This document shows, in pieces, positions 1 through 9,120 of a stretch of 64,000 bases of DNA. The number at the start of each line of letters is the position of its first letter. Position 1 is the first letter of the stretch. The notes beneath the pieces were generated by a model. That model ran no database searches. It was given only the letters and a program-made list of their open reading frames with translations, and had not been told where the DNA came from. Source of the stretch: Sphingobium scionense (GTDB lineage Bacteria > Pseudomonadota > Alphaproteobacteria > Sphingomonadales > Sphingomonadaceae). Both the position numbers and the translations under genes were made by a program. The stretch spans positions 62,001 to 126,000 of the forward strand of contig NZ_JACIEU010000007.1 in assembly GCF_014197035.1 (NCBI RefSeq), read 5' to 3'.

Positions 1-1047
1 GATGCCGTGCATCGGTTCGAGGCTGGCGGCCAGGTCGTCGCCCTTCTCGAACAGTTCGGCGTCGATCCACTTGATGTTGACCTTCACCCGGTTGGCAAGG
101 CCGCCATGGTGCAGCGCCTCGTGCAGCGACTTGTAGGCGTCGAGCAGGCCGACATATTTGCCGACCACGCCGATCGTCACTTCGCCCTCGGGGTTGAGCT
201 GGCGATCCATGATGTCGGTCCAGCGGTCCATCGACGGCGCGGGCGCATCGGTGATGCCGAAGGCGCGCAGCACTTCATTGTCGAGACCCTCGGCATGATA
301 TTGCTCGGGCACGGCATAGATGCTCTTGGCGTCGAGCGCCGGAATGACCGCTTCGGGACGGACATTGCAGAAGAGGGCGATCTTCCTGCGCTCGCTCTCG
401 GGCAGCGGATGCTCGGCGCGGCACAGCAGGATGTCGGGCTGGATGCCGAGCGATGTCAGCTCGCGCACGCTGTGCTGGGTCGGCTTGGTCTTCAGTTCGC
501 CCGCCGCCGCAAGATAGGGCACCAGCGTCACATGGACGAAGATCGACTGGCCGCGATCCAGATCATTATGGAGCTGGCGAATCGCTTCCATGAAGGGCAG
601 CGATTCGATGTCGCCGACGGTGCCGCCGATTTCGCACAGCACGAAGTCGAGATCGTCCGTCTCCGCCGTGGCGAACGCCTTGATCTCGTCGGTGACGTGC
701 GGGATGACCTGGACGGTCGCGCCCAGATAGTCGCCGCGCCGTTCGCGCTGGATGATGGTCTGATAGACCCGGCCCTGGGTGACATTGTCCGACTGGCGCG
801 CCGACACGCCGGTGAAACGTTCATAATGGCCGAGGTCCAGGTCGGTTTCCGCCCCGTCGTCGGTCACATAGACTTCGCCATGCTGATAGGGCGACATCGT
901 GCCGGGATCGACGTTGAGATAGGGGTCGAATTTCCGGATTCGCACGCGATAGCCCCGCGCCTGCAACAGCGCTGCCAAGGATGCGGCCATGAGGCCCTTA
1001 CCAAGCGAGGAGACCACGCCGCCGGTGATGAAAATATACCGCGTCAT
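1..1047 (-). CDS. pyrG: CTP synthase, N-terminal 349 residues (3' end outside window)
   Basis: Converts UTP to CTP using ATP and glutamine-derived ammonia, the last step of pyrimidine nucleotide synthesis in the cytosol. The protein opens [18 protein letters not shown], the P-loop signature of the family. It continues with the [14 protein letters not shown] segment (about residues 39-52), the [12 protein letters not shown] motif (about 138-149) and the [13 protein letters not shown] segment. The amidotransferase domain begins near residue 290 and is cut by the window edge; the complete protein is usually about 545 residues. The ATG at 1045-1047 gives exactly the conserved N-terminus. secG lies about 90 bp upstream on the same strand, the usual alphaproteobacterial secG-pyrG order. 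Identification is very secure. Confidence 0.97.
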   Translation of the reverse strand, partial: MTRYIFITGGVVSSLGKGLMAASLAALLQARGYRVRIRKFDPYLNVDPGTMSPYQHGEVYVTDDGAETDLDLGHYERFTGVSARQSDNVTQGRVYQTIIQRERRGDYLGATVQVIPHVTDEIKAFATAETDDLDFVLCEIGGTVGDIESLPFMEAIRQLHNDLDRGQSIFVHVTLVPYLAAAGELKTKPTQHSVRELTSLGIQPDILLCRAEHPLPESERRKIALFCNVRPEAVIPALDAKSIYAVPEQYHAEGLDNEVLRAFGITDAPAPSMDRWTDIMDRQLNPEGEVTIGVVGKYVGLLDAYKSLHEALHHGGLANRVKVNIKWIDAELFEKGDDLAASLEPMHGI

Positions 1048-1137
1048 GGGAGAAGAGGCTTAGCCTTATACAAACGAGTTGAGCAAGCGCGCGAATCCGC
1101 ACGCTCGCAAAAAATATGGCGATGAACGACGAAAAGG

Positions 1138-1515
1138 TCAGTTAGCGAGCGGAACTGCGCCGTTCGCTGCCGAACCATTGCCGGCCGTGGCGGCTGCGCC
1201 GGCCAGCGGATCGGCATTACCGGTCGTGGGTGCCGGCGCCTGCGTGGCGGGGGCCGACTTGACCAGCGAGGTATCGATGTCGCCGCCCGCATGACGGACC
1301 GAGGCGATGACCGCCAGGGTGATCGACAGCAGGACGAACAGGGTCGCCAGCACGGTGGTCGCACGCGTCAGGAAATCCGCCGCACCGCGCGCCGACATCA
1401 GCCCGGCCGGGCTGCCACCGACACCCAGGCCGCCACCTTCCGACTTCTGCATCAGAATCACGGTGACCAGCAGGGCGGCGATGATCGCCTGCACGACGAG
1501 AAGGAAGGTGAACAT
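1138..1515 (-). CDS. secG: Preprotein translocase subunit SecG
   Basis: Small integral membrane subunit of the SecYEG channel that supports SecA-driven export. The 125-residue product begins MFTFLLVVQAIIAALLVTVI, a first membrane helix. The SecG signature follows (QKSEGGGLG, then ADFLTRAT), then a second membrane helix around residues 52-72. The C-terminal tail is low-complexity Ala/Pro/Thr/Asn-rich, common in alphaproteobacterial SecG. A longer reading frame exists upstream, but its extra N-terminus has no family resemblance, so the ATG at 1513-1515 was chosen. It sits between tpiA and pyrG on the same strand, the expected context. Confidence 0.94.
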   Translation of the reverse strand: MFTFLLVVQAIIAALLVTVILMQKSEGGGLGVGGSPAGLMSARGAADFLTRATTVLATLFVLLSITLAVIASVRHAGGDIDTSLVKSAPATQAPAPTTGNADPLAGAAATAGNGSAANGAVPLAN

Positions 1516-1772
1516 GCGGGTTCTTTTCTGTCCAATGAAGGAATGCGTTGGCGCGCACATAGCGACGATGGGCCGCCGGGGCAACCGGCGAGCCGGTCGA
1601 TATGAACGAAGGCGCGGATGAGGGCGCGTGCAGGGGCGGTTGCGACTGACCTTCCATGGTCGATTGCGACCAGAAGCGCATCTTACCCGGCACGGGGAGG
1701 AATGATTGGTTTCGCTCAACCATTGCACCGCCAGAAGGAGCTTGCCCCCGACTCGCATCAAGCCGGCACGCC

Positions 1773-1795
1773 CCCTCTTCCGCACGAAGAGAGGG
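1773..1795 (-). terminator. Hairpin downstream of tpiA
   Basis: Inverted repeat CCCTCTTC / GAAGAGAGGG (5-nt loop, one unpaired base) lies 10 nt past the tpiA stop codon in the minus direction. There is no long T-run, so it may be a weak terminator or an mRNA 3'-end stabiliser. The rest of the 289-nt tpiA-secG gap shows no gene and presumably holds the secG promoter. Confidence 0.4.
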
Positions 1796-1804
1796 CGCCC
1801 CGCC

Positions 1805-2548
1805 TCAGTCCGCGGCGGCGATCACCGGTTCGAACTTGGCGGCCGACAGGCTGGCGCCGCCGACCAGGCCACCGTCGACGTCCGGCAGCGCGATGATCTC
1901 GGCCGCATTGTCGCCGTTCATCGATCCGCCATAGAGGATGCGCATGGCCCCCGCCTGCGCCTCGCCGATCCGGCTGGCGAGCGCTGCCCGCAGGGTGGCG
2001 TGCATCGACTGGATTGCCTCCAGCGTCGGGATGCGGCCGGTGCCGATCGCCCAAATGGGTTCATAGGCAACGGCCAGCCAGTCGGCGCTCGCACCTTCGG
2101 GCAGCGAGGCGAGCAACTGCGCCGTGACCACTGCGTCGGCGTCACCGGCGTCGCGCACGGCCAGCGTTTCGCCGACGCACAGGATCACCTTCATGCCGGC
2201 GGCATGCGCCGCGGCGGACTTGGCGGCGACATCGGCGTTGGTCTCGCCGCGCGTCTCGCGCCGTTCGCTATGGCCGGTAATGACCCAGGTCGCCCCCGCC
2301 TCGATCAGCATCTCGGCCGACAGCGAGCCGGTATAGGCGCCGCTCAGTTCCATATGGCAATTCTGCGCGCCGATGAACGCCGCGCCCTTCAATTGCGACC
2401 CGGCCATGATGAGCGTTGCAGGCAGGCAGAGCCCGACCTCCACCGCCGGATGCTGCGCGGCAACCTTGCCGATCGCCTCCACCTCGTCGAGATGCGCACG
2501 CATCCCGTTCATCTTCCAGTTGCCGACCACCAGCTTGCGCCTGCTCAT
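1805..2548 (-). CDS. tpiA: Triosephosphate isomerase
   Basis: Interconverts dihydroxyacetone phosphate and glyceraldehyde 3-phosphate in central carbon metabolism. The 247-residue product has the expected length and all hallmarks. These are GNWKMNG near the N-terminus (catalytic Lys), GHSERR around residue 94 (catalytic His), the YEPIWAIGTG loop with the catalytic Glu, and YGGSMNGDNA plus GGLVGGASL phosphate-binding segments near the C-terminus. The start is the ATG at 2546-2548, giving MSRRKLVVGNWKMNG; longer in-frame extensions upstream lack homology. It is divergent from ppiD (209-nt gap), so the two presumably have separate promoters there. Confidence 0.97.
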   Translation of the reverse strand: MSRRKLVVGNWKMNGMRAHLDEVEAIGKVAAQHPAVEVGLCLPATLIMAGSQLKGAAFIGAQNCHMELSGAYTGSLSAEMLIEAGATWVITGHSERRETRGETNADVAAKSAAAHAAGMKVILCVGETLAVRDAGDADAVVTAQLLASLPEGASADWLAVAYEPIWAIGTGRIPTLEAIQSMHATLRAALASRIGEAQAGAMRILYGGSMNGDNAAEIIALPDVDGGLVGGASLSAAKFEPVIAAAD

Positions 2549-2757
2549 CGGTCCAAGTCCCCTTGTGATTATTGCTGCACGTATCCGATCGGCCTCCCGC
2601 GGGCTGGCGCCGCGTCTCCATGGATCCCAGCCGGATGCAGATGCCGATGGACGGCGATGCAGCATTTGTCCAGACCGTCCGCCACGGCTGCACTTGCCGC
2701 CGGGTCGATCCGCCCCTAAAGCGGGCCGCCACATTGCCGCATAAACCGGACATTCTC

Positions 2758-4707
2758 ATGCTTTCTGTCTTCCGCAGTTTCATCCGTTCCAAATTCGGCG
2801 CCTTTTTCGCGATCCTCTTTCTGGGGTTGATCGCGGCGGCGTTCATCCTGGGCGACATTTCGAGCGGACAGTTCGGCAATGCGCTGGGCGGCGGTGACAC
2901 CGTCGCCAAGGCGGGCGGTTCGAAGCTGTCCCAGAGCGAATTGCAGGACCGCATCCAGCGCGTGTTCGAAAATGCGCGCCGCGAAAATCCCGGCATGCAG
3001 ATCGGCGATTTCTTCGCCCAGGGGGGCGGCAAGCAGGTGTTCGACCAGCTGGTCGCGGCGCTGACGCTCAAGCAGTTCGCCAGCGACCAGGGCGTCCATA
3101 TCAGCAAGCGCCTGGTCGATGCGCAGATTGCGCAGATCCCCGCCTTCCAGGACGCGGCCGGCAATTTCAGCCAGGATAATTTCCGCGCCCTGCTGCAGCG
3201 CGAGCGGATCAGCGAACAGTCGCTGCGTGACGATATCAGCCGCGAAATCCTGCAACGCCAGATGCTCGCGCCCGTCGGCCTGGGCGTGAAGCTGCCCGAC
3301 AGCGTGGCCCTGCCCTATGCATCGCTGCTGCTGGAGGAACGCCAGGGCACGATCGCCGCGATCCCGGCCGCCGCCTTCCTGGACGCCAAGGAACCGACCG
3401 AGGCGCAGGTCGCCGATTTCTACAAGAAGAATGCCGCGCGCTACACCATCCCGGAACAGCGTCGCATCCGCTATGCCGTGATCGACGGCGAGCGTTTCGC
3501 CCAGGCGGCCCAGCCGACCGAGGCGGAAATCACCGCCGCATACAACCAGAACAAGGCGGCCTATGCCGCCAAGGAAAATCGCAGCGTCGAACAGCTTGTG
3601 CTGCCGACCCAGGCGGCCGCCAAGGCGATCGCCGACCAGGTGAAGGCCGGCAAGACGCTGGCCGCCGCCGCGCAGGGTGCTGGCCTCGCCGTCTCGACCC
3701 TGACCGACCAGAGCCGCGAGGCGCTGGCCGCCACCGCGTCCAAGCCGGTCGCCGACGCCGCCTTTGCCGCCAAACAGGGCGAACTGGTCGGCCCGGTCCG
3801 GGGTTCGCTCGGCTGGATCGTGCTGCGCGTCACCGCGCTCAACAATGTCCCGGCCCGCGCGCTGGCTTCGGTGCGCGATGAAATCATCACCACGCTGCGC
3901 ACCCAGAAGGAAAAGCAGCTGCTGACCGACTTCACCGGCAAGATCGAGGACCAGATCGCCAATGGCGGCACCTTCGAGGAAGTCGCGAAGGATAATGGCC
4001 TGACGCTGGAAACCTCGCCACTGCTGGTGGCGAGCGGCAAGCAGGTCGAGGACGAGACCTATCAGCCCAACAACGACCTGCGTCCGCTGCTGGCCCCCGT
4101 CTTCGCGATGAGCGCCGACGATGATGCCCAGTTGGTGCCGATCACCCCGGACAAGCGCTATGCGCTGGCCGCGCCGGGCGACATCGTCGCCCCCGCACCG
4201 CCGCCGCTCGCCAAGATCAAGCCGCTGGTGGTGGCCCAATATAAGCTGAGCCAGGGCTATGCGAAGGCGCAGAAGGTTGCCGAGGAAATCCGCGCCAAGG
4301 TCGCCAAGGGCACGAAGCTGGCCGATGCGCTGGCCCAGGCCGGCGTCAAGCTGCCGGCACCGCAGGTCGTGGGCGGCCGTCGTGCCGACCTGATGCGCGG
4401 GCAGCAGCGTCCGCCGTCGGAAATCGCCATCCTCTTCTCGATGGCCGCCAACAGCGTGAAGACCCTGCCGATCGGCCAGGATCGCGGTACCTTCGTGGTG
4501 CAGCTCAACGCCATCAAGCGTGGCGATGCCGCTGGCCAGCCCGAATTGCTGAACCAGGTCCGCACCCAACTGGGCGAAGTCGTGGGCGAGGAATATGGCG
4601 CCCAGTTCGAACGCGCGATCGAAAAGGACATGGGCGTGACCCGCAAGGCGAACGCCGTGGCCGCTGCCCAGAAGGCGCTGGCCGCCACCAATAGCGGCGA
4701 GCAGTAA
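2758..4707 (+). CDS. ppiD: PpiD/SurA-type periplasmic peptidyl-prolyl isomerase (folding chaperone)
   Basis: Membrane-anchored periplasmic chaperone that helps newly exported outer-membrane proteins fold near the Sec channel. The 649-residue protein starts MLSVFRSFIRSKFGAFFAIL; residues about 14-33 form one membrane anchor. A SurA-N-like region with GGSKLSQSELQDRIQRVFE follows (about 50-200), then parvulin-like segments (about 220-400) and a long Lys/Ala-rich C-terminal part. The parvulin core is degenerate, as in most PpiD proteins, so chaperone rather than isomerase activity is likely. The ATG at 2758 places the signal anchor at the N-terminus. The stop is followed after 1 nt by trpE, indicating co-transcription. 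Confidence 0.88.
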   Translation: MLSVFRSFIRSKFGAFFAILFLGLIAAAFILGDISSGQFGNALGGGDTVAKAGGSKLSQSELQDRIQRVFENARRENPGMQIGDFFAQGGGKQVFDQLVAALTLKQFASDQGVHISKRLVDAQIAQIPAFQDAAGNFSQDNFRALLQRERISEQSLRDDISREILQRQMLAPVGLGVKLPDSVALPYASLLLEERQGTIAAIPAAAFLDAKEPTEAQVADFYKKNAARYTIPEQRRIRYAVIDGERFAQAAQPTEAEITAAYNQNKAAYAAKENRSVEQLVLPTQAAAKAIADQVKAGKTLAAAAQGAGLAVSTLTDQSREALAATASKPVADAAFAAKQGELVGPVRGSLGWIVLRVTALNNVPARALASVRDEIITTLRTQKEKQLLTDFTGKIEDQIANGGTFEEVAKDNGLTLETSPLLVASGKQVEDETYQPNNDLRPLLAPVFAMSADDDAQLVPITPDKRYALAAPGDIVAPAPPPLAKIKPLVVAQYKLSQGYAKAQKVAEEIRAKVAKGTKLADALAQAGVKLPAPQVVGGRRADLMRGQQRPPSEIAILFSMAANSVKTLPIGQDRGTFVVQLNAIKRGDAAGQPELLNQVRTQLGEVVGEEYGAQFERAIEKDMGVTRKANAVAAAQKALAATNSGEQ

Positions 4708-4708
4708 G

Positions 4709-6232
4709 ATGGTGGCGCAGGGGGGAATGGTGGACGGCACCGCCGTCGCTCGCGCCGCGCTGGCACAGGGCCGTTCGGGTCTGGTATGGCGGCGGCAGAT
4801 TGCCGACACCGACACGCCGATCTCCGCTGCGCTCAAGCTGTTCGAGCCGGACCGGGGCGACTTCCTGCTGGAATCGGTCGAGGGCGGCGCCGTGCGTGGG
4901 CGCTACAGCCTGATCGGCCTGGCCCCCGACCTCGTCTATCGCGCCGAGGGCGCCCGGGGCGAGATCAACCGCCAATGGGCGACCGACCGCGGCGCCTTCA
5001 TCCCCGCCGAACAGGATGCGTTGCAGGCGCTGCGCGCGCTGGTGACCGAATGCCGCGCCGATCTGGACCCCGCCCTGCCGGCCGCGCTGGCCTGTCTGGT
5101 CGGCTATTTTGGCTATGAGACGGTCGGGCTGGTCGAAAAGCTGCCGCGCCCCGCCGCCAACGACATCGCCCTGCCCGACATGCTGTTCGTGCGGCCGACC
5201 GTCATTCTGGTGTTCGATCGTCTGGCCGACGCCCTGTTCCTGGTCGCGCCGGTGTGGAAGGATCAGGCCGCCGACGCGGAAAAGGCGATCGCCCAGGCGC
5301 TGGAGCGGATCGACGCGACCGCCGCGCGCCTGGCCGCGCCGCTGCCGGCCGTGCCCGCCCCGGCCGAGATTGCCGAGATCGACGTGACGCCGGTGCTGGA
5401 GCCGGGCCGCTATGCCCAGATGGTCGATCGCGCCAAGGACTATATCGTCGCGGGCGACATCTTCCAGGTGGTGCTGGCGCAGCGCTTCACCAGCCCCTTC
5501 ACCCTGCCCCCGATCGCGCTCTATCGCGCGCTGCGCCGGATCAACCCGTCGCCCTTCCTCTATTATCTCGACCTGCCCGGCTTTGCGCTGATCGGGTCCA
5601 GCCCGGAAATCCTGGTCCGCGCCCGCGATGGCGAAGTGACCATCCGGCCGATCGCCGGCACCCGCCCGCGCGGCAAGAATGCGGTGGAGGATGCCGCCAA
5701 CCGCGCCAGCCTGCTCGACGATCCCAAGGAACGGGCCGAGCATCTGATGCTGCTGGATCTGGGCCGTAACGATGTCGGCCGCGTCGCCAGTGCCGGCAGC
5801 GTCACCGTGACGGAAAGCTATACGGTCGAATTCTACAGCCATGTGATGCACATCGTATCGAACGTGGTCGGCCGGCTGGCGCCCGAAAAGGATGCGATCG
5901 ACGCGCTATTCGCCGGCTTCCCCGCCGGCACCGTATCGGGCGCGCCCAAGGTCCGCGCGTGCGAGATCATCGCCGAACTGGAGCCGGAAACGCGCGGTGC
6001 CTATGCGGGCGGCGTCGGCTATTTCGGCCCGGACGGCAATATGGACAGTTGCATCGTGCTGCGCACCGCCGTGCTGAAGGATGGCGTGATGCACGTTCAG
6101 GCCGGCGCCGGCATCGTCGCCGATTCGACCGCCGAATATGAACAGCGCGAATGCGAGGCCAAGAGCGGCGCCCTGCTCGCCGCCGCGCGCGAAGCGGTCA
6201 GCCTGGCCAAGCAGGCCGGCTACGGGCAGTAA
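4709..6232 (+). CDS. trpE: Anthranilate synthase component I
   Basis: Makes anthranilate from chorismate with ammonia supplied by TrpG, the first committed step of tryptophan synthesis. The 507-residue product has the anthranilate_synth N domain (about 30-170) and the chorismate-binding domain (about 230-495). The latter shows GDIFQVVLAQRF, IAGTRPRGK, LGRNDVGRV, HIVSNVVG and PAGTVSGAPKVRACEI, all catalytic or chorismate-binding signatures. The start codon lies 1 nt after the ppiD stop; an internal ATG at 4727 is an alternative. No trpG, trpD or trpC follows: the next gene is convergent, so the usual trpEGDC grouping is broken here. Confidence 0.95.
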   Translation: MVAQGGMVDGTAVARAALAQGRSGLVWRRQIADTDTPISAALKLFEPDRGDFLLESVEGGAVRGRYSLIGLAPDLVYRAEGARGEINRQWATDRGAFIPAEQDALQALRALVTECRADLDPALPAALACLVGYFGYETVGLVEKLPRPAANDIALPDMLFVRPTVILVFDRLADALFLVAPVWKDQAADAEKAIAQALERIDATAARLAAPLPAVPAPAEIAEIDVTPVLEPGRYAQMVDRAKDYIVAGDIFQVVLAQRFTSPFTLPPIALYRALRRINPSPFLYYLDLPGFALIGSSPEILVRARDGEVTIRPIAGTRPRGKNAVEDAANRASLLDDPKERAEHLMLLDLGRNDVGRVASAGSVTVTESYTVEFYSHVMHIVSNVVGRLAPEKDAIDALFAGFPAGTVSGAPKVRACEIIAELEPETRGAYAGGVGYFGPDGNMDSCIVLRTAVLKDGVMHVQAGAGIVADSTAEYEQRECEAKSGALLAAAREAVSLAKQAGYGQ

Positions 6233-6238
6233 ACGCCT

Positions 6239-6967
6239 TTAACGACAGGCCCGCCAGCCCGTCGCGCCGCGTTCCGCCTGGTCGAGGTGGAAATGGTCGC
6301 GATGGGCGGCATTATAGTCGGGCGAGAGCACGGTCGAGAACAGGTCGCAGGCGCCATCGCGCACTTCGCGCAGGAAGGCGGCGTCCTTGCCTTCCCCCTT
6401 CCAGTCGCCGACCACGCTGATCCGGTGGCCATCGGCCAGCACGAAGCTCGCGACATCGATCGCATCGGCCGTGGCATGTTCGCTGAAATCCCCCTGGCTG
6501 CGGCCATACATCCGCCGGCAGCTATAGGAACCGAAATGGGTGATGCTGCGCACCGGCTGGCCGAACAGCCGCTGGGCGGCGGGCTGCACCACCTGCCATT
6601 CCCAGACGCGCAGGGCGGCGACCACCGGGCAGGATGGCGCCACCCCGGCCGGTGACAAGGCGATCATGCCCTTTTCCGCCTTCAGCCGGATCGCGTCGGC
6701 ATAGCCACACTGCCCCTCGCCCCCGCCCGGCTTCATCGCCGTATAGGCGATGCCTGCCCGGTCGAGCAGCGCCAGACATTGCGCCCGGTCGCCGGTCAGG
6801 GCGGCGAGCTTGCGGCCGGTGAACAGGCCGACCGGCTGCGACAGGTCCAGCCTGGTCCAGGGCAGATCCTGCGGCCGCTGGCGCAGCAGCGCATAGCCGA
6901 GCCAGAGCAGGCCAAGGATGACAGCGATGATGACAAGGGCACGAAGGGTCAGATGGAGGCGGCGCAT
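6239..6967 (-). CDS. Extensin-like C-terminal domain protein (membrane-anchored)
   Basis: The 242-residue protein has one N-terminal membrane anchor (about residues 10-28, LVIIAVILGLLWLGYALL) followed by the bacterial extensin_C domain. It shows the characteristic CGYADAI segment, a Cys-containing SYSCRRMYG motif, SEHATADAIDVASF (about 165-178) and the terminal NAAHRDHFHLD. The His/Asp constellation (SxHxxxxAxD and HxxHFH) resembles the zinc site of D-Ala-D-Ala carboxypeptidase-like folds, so a periplasmic cell-wall peptidase role is plausible but unproven. It converges on trpE with 6 nt between stops and lies 3 nt downstream of the NUDIX gene, so probably shares its transcript. Confidence 0.85.
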   Translation of the reverse strand: MRRLHLTLRALVIIAVILGLLWLGYALLRQRPQDLPWTRLDLSQPVGLFTGRKLAALTGDRAQCLALLDRAGIAYTAMKPGGGEGQCGYADAIRLKAEKGMIALSPAGVAPSCPVVAALRVWEWQVVQPAAQRLFGQPVRSITHFGSYSCRRMYGRSQGDFSEHATADAIDVASFVLADGHRISVVGDWKGEGKDAAFLREVRDGACDLFSTVLSPDYNAAHRDHFHLDQAERGATGWRACR

Positions 6968-6970
6968 GCC

Positions 6971-7741
6971 CTAACCACGCCGGACCTGCCGCATTGGTTC
7001 CGACGTGACCGGATAGCCCAGATGCGTCGGGATGCAGAGATGCGGCTCGCCGTCGCGCTCTTCGAACCAGGGGCGCACCTTTTCCACAGGGATGCCGCGC
7101 GCATGGGCGGCAAGCGCGTCGAAACTGTCATATTGCGCCAGCCGTTCCAGATTGCGGCGGGTTGGGAAGATGACATGCCCGTCGCCGCCATCGGCGCGGG
7201 CGATAGTTGCAGCCGCGCTGCTCCAGAACAGGCGGACATTCTCGGTCGCATCGACGCTCGCCTCCTGCCCCAGTGGCGCGCGGGCGAGATAGAAGCGGGT
7301 GTCATAGACGCGGATCGCCTTTTCCCGCGCAGACGGGTGCCAGCGGGCGAACGGCACCAGCGCATCCAGCGCCAGGGCGATGCCGCGCGGCGCGAGAAGA
7401 TCGCCCAGCGATGCCCCGCCGAGCAGGCCAGCGCGAATCGCCGACACGGTGGCGGCATCGACAGAACCGGCCAGACCGACGCCCAGACCGCTCTCCTCGA
7501 TCGTCTCGCGAATGGCGGCGATCCGTGCCGCGACCTCGTCACTGGCAAGGTCGCTGGACATACTGGCGGCCAGCGCCCGGTCGCTATCGTCGACGCCGCC
7601 GCCCGGAAAGACCAGCGCACCGGCGGCAAAGGCCATGGTCGCGGCCCGTTCCATCATCAGCAGGTCGGGCGCCGCCCCCGGCCGGTCGCGCACGATCACG
7701 ATCGTCGCTGCGGGGCGTCCCGCGTCATTCTCTTCGCTCAT
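6971..7741 (-). CDS. NUDIX hydrolase family protein
   Basis: Predicted hydrolase of nucleoside diphosphate-linked substrates. The 256-residue product begins MSEENDAGRPAATIVIVRD. It carries a NUDIX box split by an insertion: GALVFPGGGVDD around residues 40-51, then RETIEESGLGVG around 92-103, with the metal-binding REx2EE core. The substrate is not predictable; the length and long insertion match the proteobacterial group often annotated as NUDIX domain-containing. The frame is open well upstream into the pobA antisense, but only the ATG at 7739-7741 gives a NUDIX N-terminus. It is followed closely by the extensin-like gene. Confidence 0.85.
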   Translation of the reverse strand: MSEENDAGRPAATIVIVRDRPGAAPDLLMMERAATMAFAAGALVFPGGGVDDSDRALAASMSSDLASDEVAARIAAIRETIEESGLGVGLAGSVDAATVSAIRAGLLGGASLGDLLAPRGIALALDALVPFARWHPSAREKAIRVYDTRFYLARAPLGQEASVDATENVRLFWSSAAATIARADGGDGHVIFPTRRNLERLAQYDSFDALAAHARGIPVEKVRPWFEERDGEPHLCIPTHLGYPVTSEPMRQVRRG

Positions 7742-7797
7742 GCCCCGGTCTAGGCAGCATCCGGCGGGGCGGTAAAGCCCCGCCCCGGCCAGAGGCG

Positions 7798-8985
7798 TCA
7801 GGCGGCCATCAGCGGAAGGCCGACATAATTTTCCGCCAGCGTGCGCTGCGCCGCCTGCGACCCGCGAATATAGTCGATCTCGGCCGCCTGGATGCGGCGG
7901 GCGAAACCGTCCATGTCGGGGAAGCGGTGGGTGATCGAGGTGAACCACCAGGAGAAGCGCTCCGCCTTCCACACGCGGGCCAGGGCGCGGGCGGAATAGC
8001 CGTCGAGCCCGGCATCCGATCCGCCGCGATAATGGTCGACCAGCGCCTCGCTCAGCATGATGACGTCCGACGCGGCGAGGTTGAGGCCCTTGGCGCCGGT
8101 CGGCGGCACGATATGGGCAGCGTCGCCAGCCAGGAACAGCCGGCCCCAGCGCATCGGTTCCGACACGAAGGAGCGCAGCGGCGCAATCGACTTTTCGAAG
8201 CTCGGCCCGCGGGTCACGCGCGATCCCGCATCGGGGCCGAGGCGCAGGCAAAGCTCGTCCCAGAAACGATCGTCGGACCAGTCCTCCACCTGCTCGTCGA
8301 GGCCGCACTGGATATAATAGCGGCTGCGCGTGGGAGAGCGCATCGAGGCGAGCGCGAAGCCGCGTTCATGATTGGCGTAGATGAGTTCATGGTCGGCCGG
8401 AGGCACATCGGCCAGGATGCCGAGCCAGCCGAACGGATAGACCCGCTCGAACGTCCGCAGCACATGGGCGGGGATGCTGCTGCGGCTGACGCCATGATAG
8501 CCGTCGCAGCCGACGACATAGTCGCACTGCAATTCCTGCGCGACGCCATCCTGGCGCCAGCGGACCACGGGATGATCGCCGTCCAGCCCCTCCAGCGTCA
8601 CGTCATCCGCATTCCAGACGATCTCGACACCGCGTTCCGGCGCCGCCTCGAACAGGTCGTGCATCACCTCCTGCTGGCCATAGACGGTGACGGCGCTGCC
8701 GCCGGTCAGCGCCGCCATGTCGATACGGAACAGCGTACCGTCGAGCGAAATCTGGGTGCCGCCATGGACCAGCCCCTCGCGATCGAGCCGGGCGCCAAGG
8801 CCCAGGCGATGCATCAGGTCGGTCGTCACCTGTTCCAGCACGCCGGCGCGCACCCGCCCTTCGACATAGGCCCGGTCACGCCGTTCCAGCACGACGGCGG
8901 CAATCCCCTCCGCCGCGAGCAGATGGGCCAGGAACATGCCGGCCGGGCCGGCGCCGATAATCGCTATGCTGGTGCGCATTCGCAT
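7798..8985 (-). CDS. pobA: 4-hydroxybenzoate 3-monooxygenase
   Basis: FAD-dependent, NADPH-using hydroxylase that turns 4-hydroxybenzoate into protocatechuate, feeding aromatic ring cleavage. The 395-residue product has the usual family length. It shows the GAGPAG dinucleotide fold (about 10-15), the ERRDR strand end, the NAD(P)H/FAD-linked CDYVVGCDGYHGVSR motif (about 154-168), and the GDAAHIVPPTGAKGLNLAASD flavin motif (about 282-302, substrate/flavin loop). The start is MRMRTSIAI; the second Met is also possible. It is divergent from the AraC-type regulator at 9121, the classical pobA/pobR layout, implying induction by 4-hydroxybenzoate. Confidence 0.95.
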   Translation of the reverse strand: MRMRTSIAIIGAGPAGMFLAHLLAAEGIAAVVLERRDRAYVEGRVRAGVLEQVTTDLMHRLGLGARLDREGLVHGGTQISLDGTLFRIDMAALTGGSAVTVYGQQEVMHDLFEAAPERGVEIVWNADDVTLEGLDGDHPVVRWRQDGVAQELQCDYVVGCDGYHGVSRSSIPAHVLRTFERVYPFGWLGILADVPPADHELIYANHERGFALASMRSPTRSRYYIQCGLDEQVEDWSDDRFWDELCLRLGPDAGSRVTRGPSFEKSIAPLRSFVSEPMRWGRLFLAGDAAHIVPPTGAKGLNLAASDVIMLSEALVDHYRGGSDAGLDGYSARALARVWKAERFSWWFTSITHRFPDMDGFARRIQAAEIDYIRGSQAAQRTLAENYVGLPLMAA

Positions 8986-9120
8986 CCTCTCAAGATCCGG
9001 GCGCGCTGACGGCGCCCCTGTTTGTCCGATGCGCCCAACCTATCCGCGCTGCGCGCGATGGACATGGGCGCGCCAGCCTATTAATTGGATAATTCAGCAG
9101 CCTTGTTGAGATCGCCCCTG

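Noticed and set aside
2716..4836. 706-codon open frame antisense to ppiD
   Set aside because: Product of high GC and codon bias; no homology-like motifs, whereas the plus-strand PpiD protein is clear.
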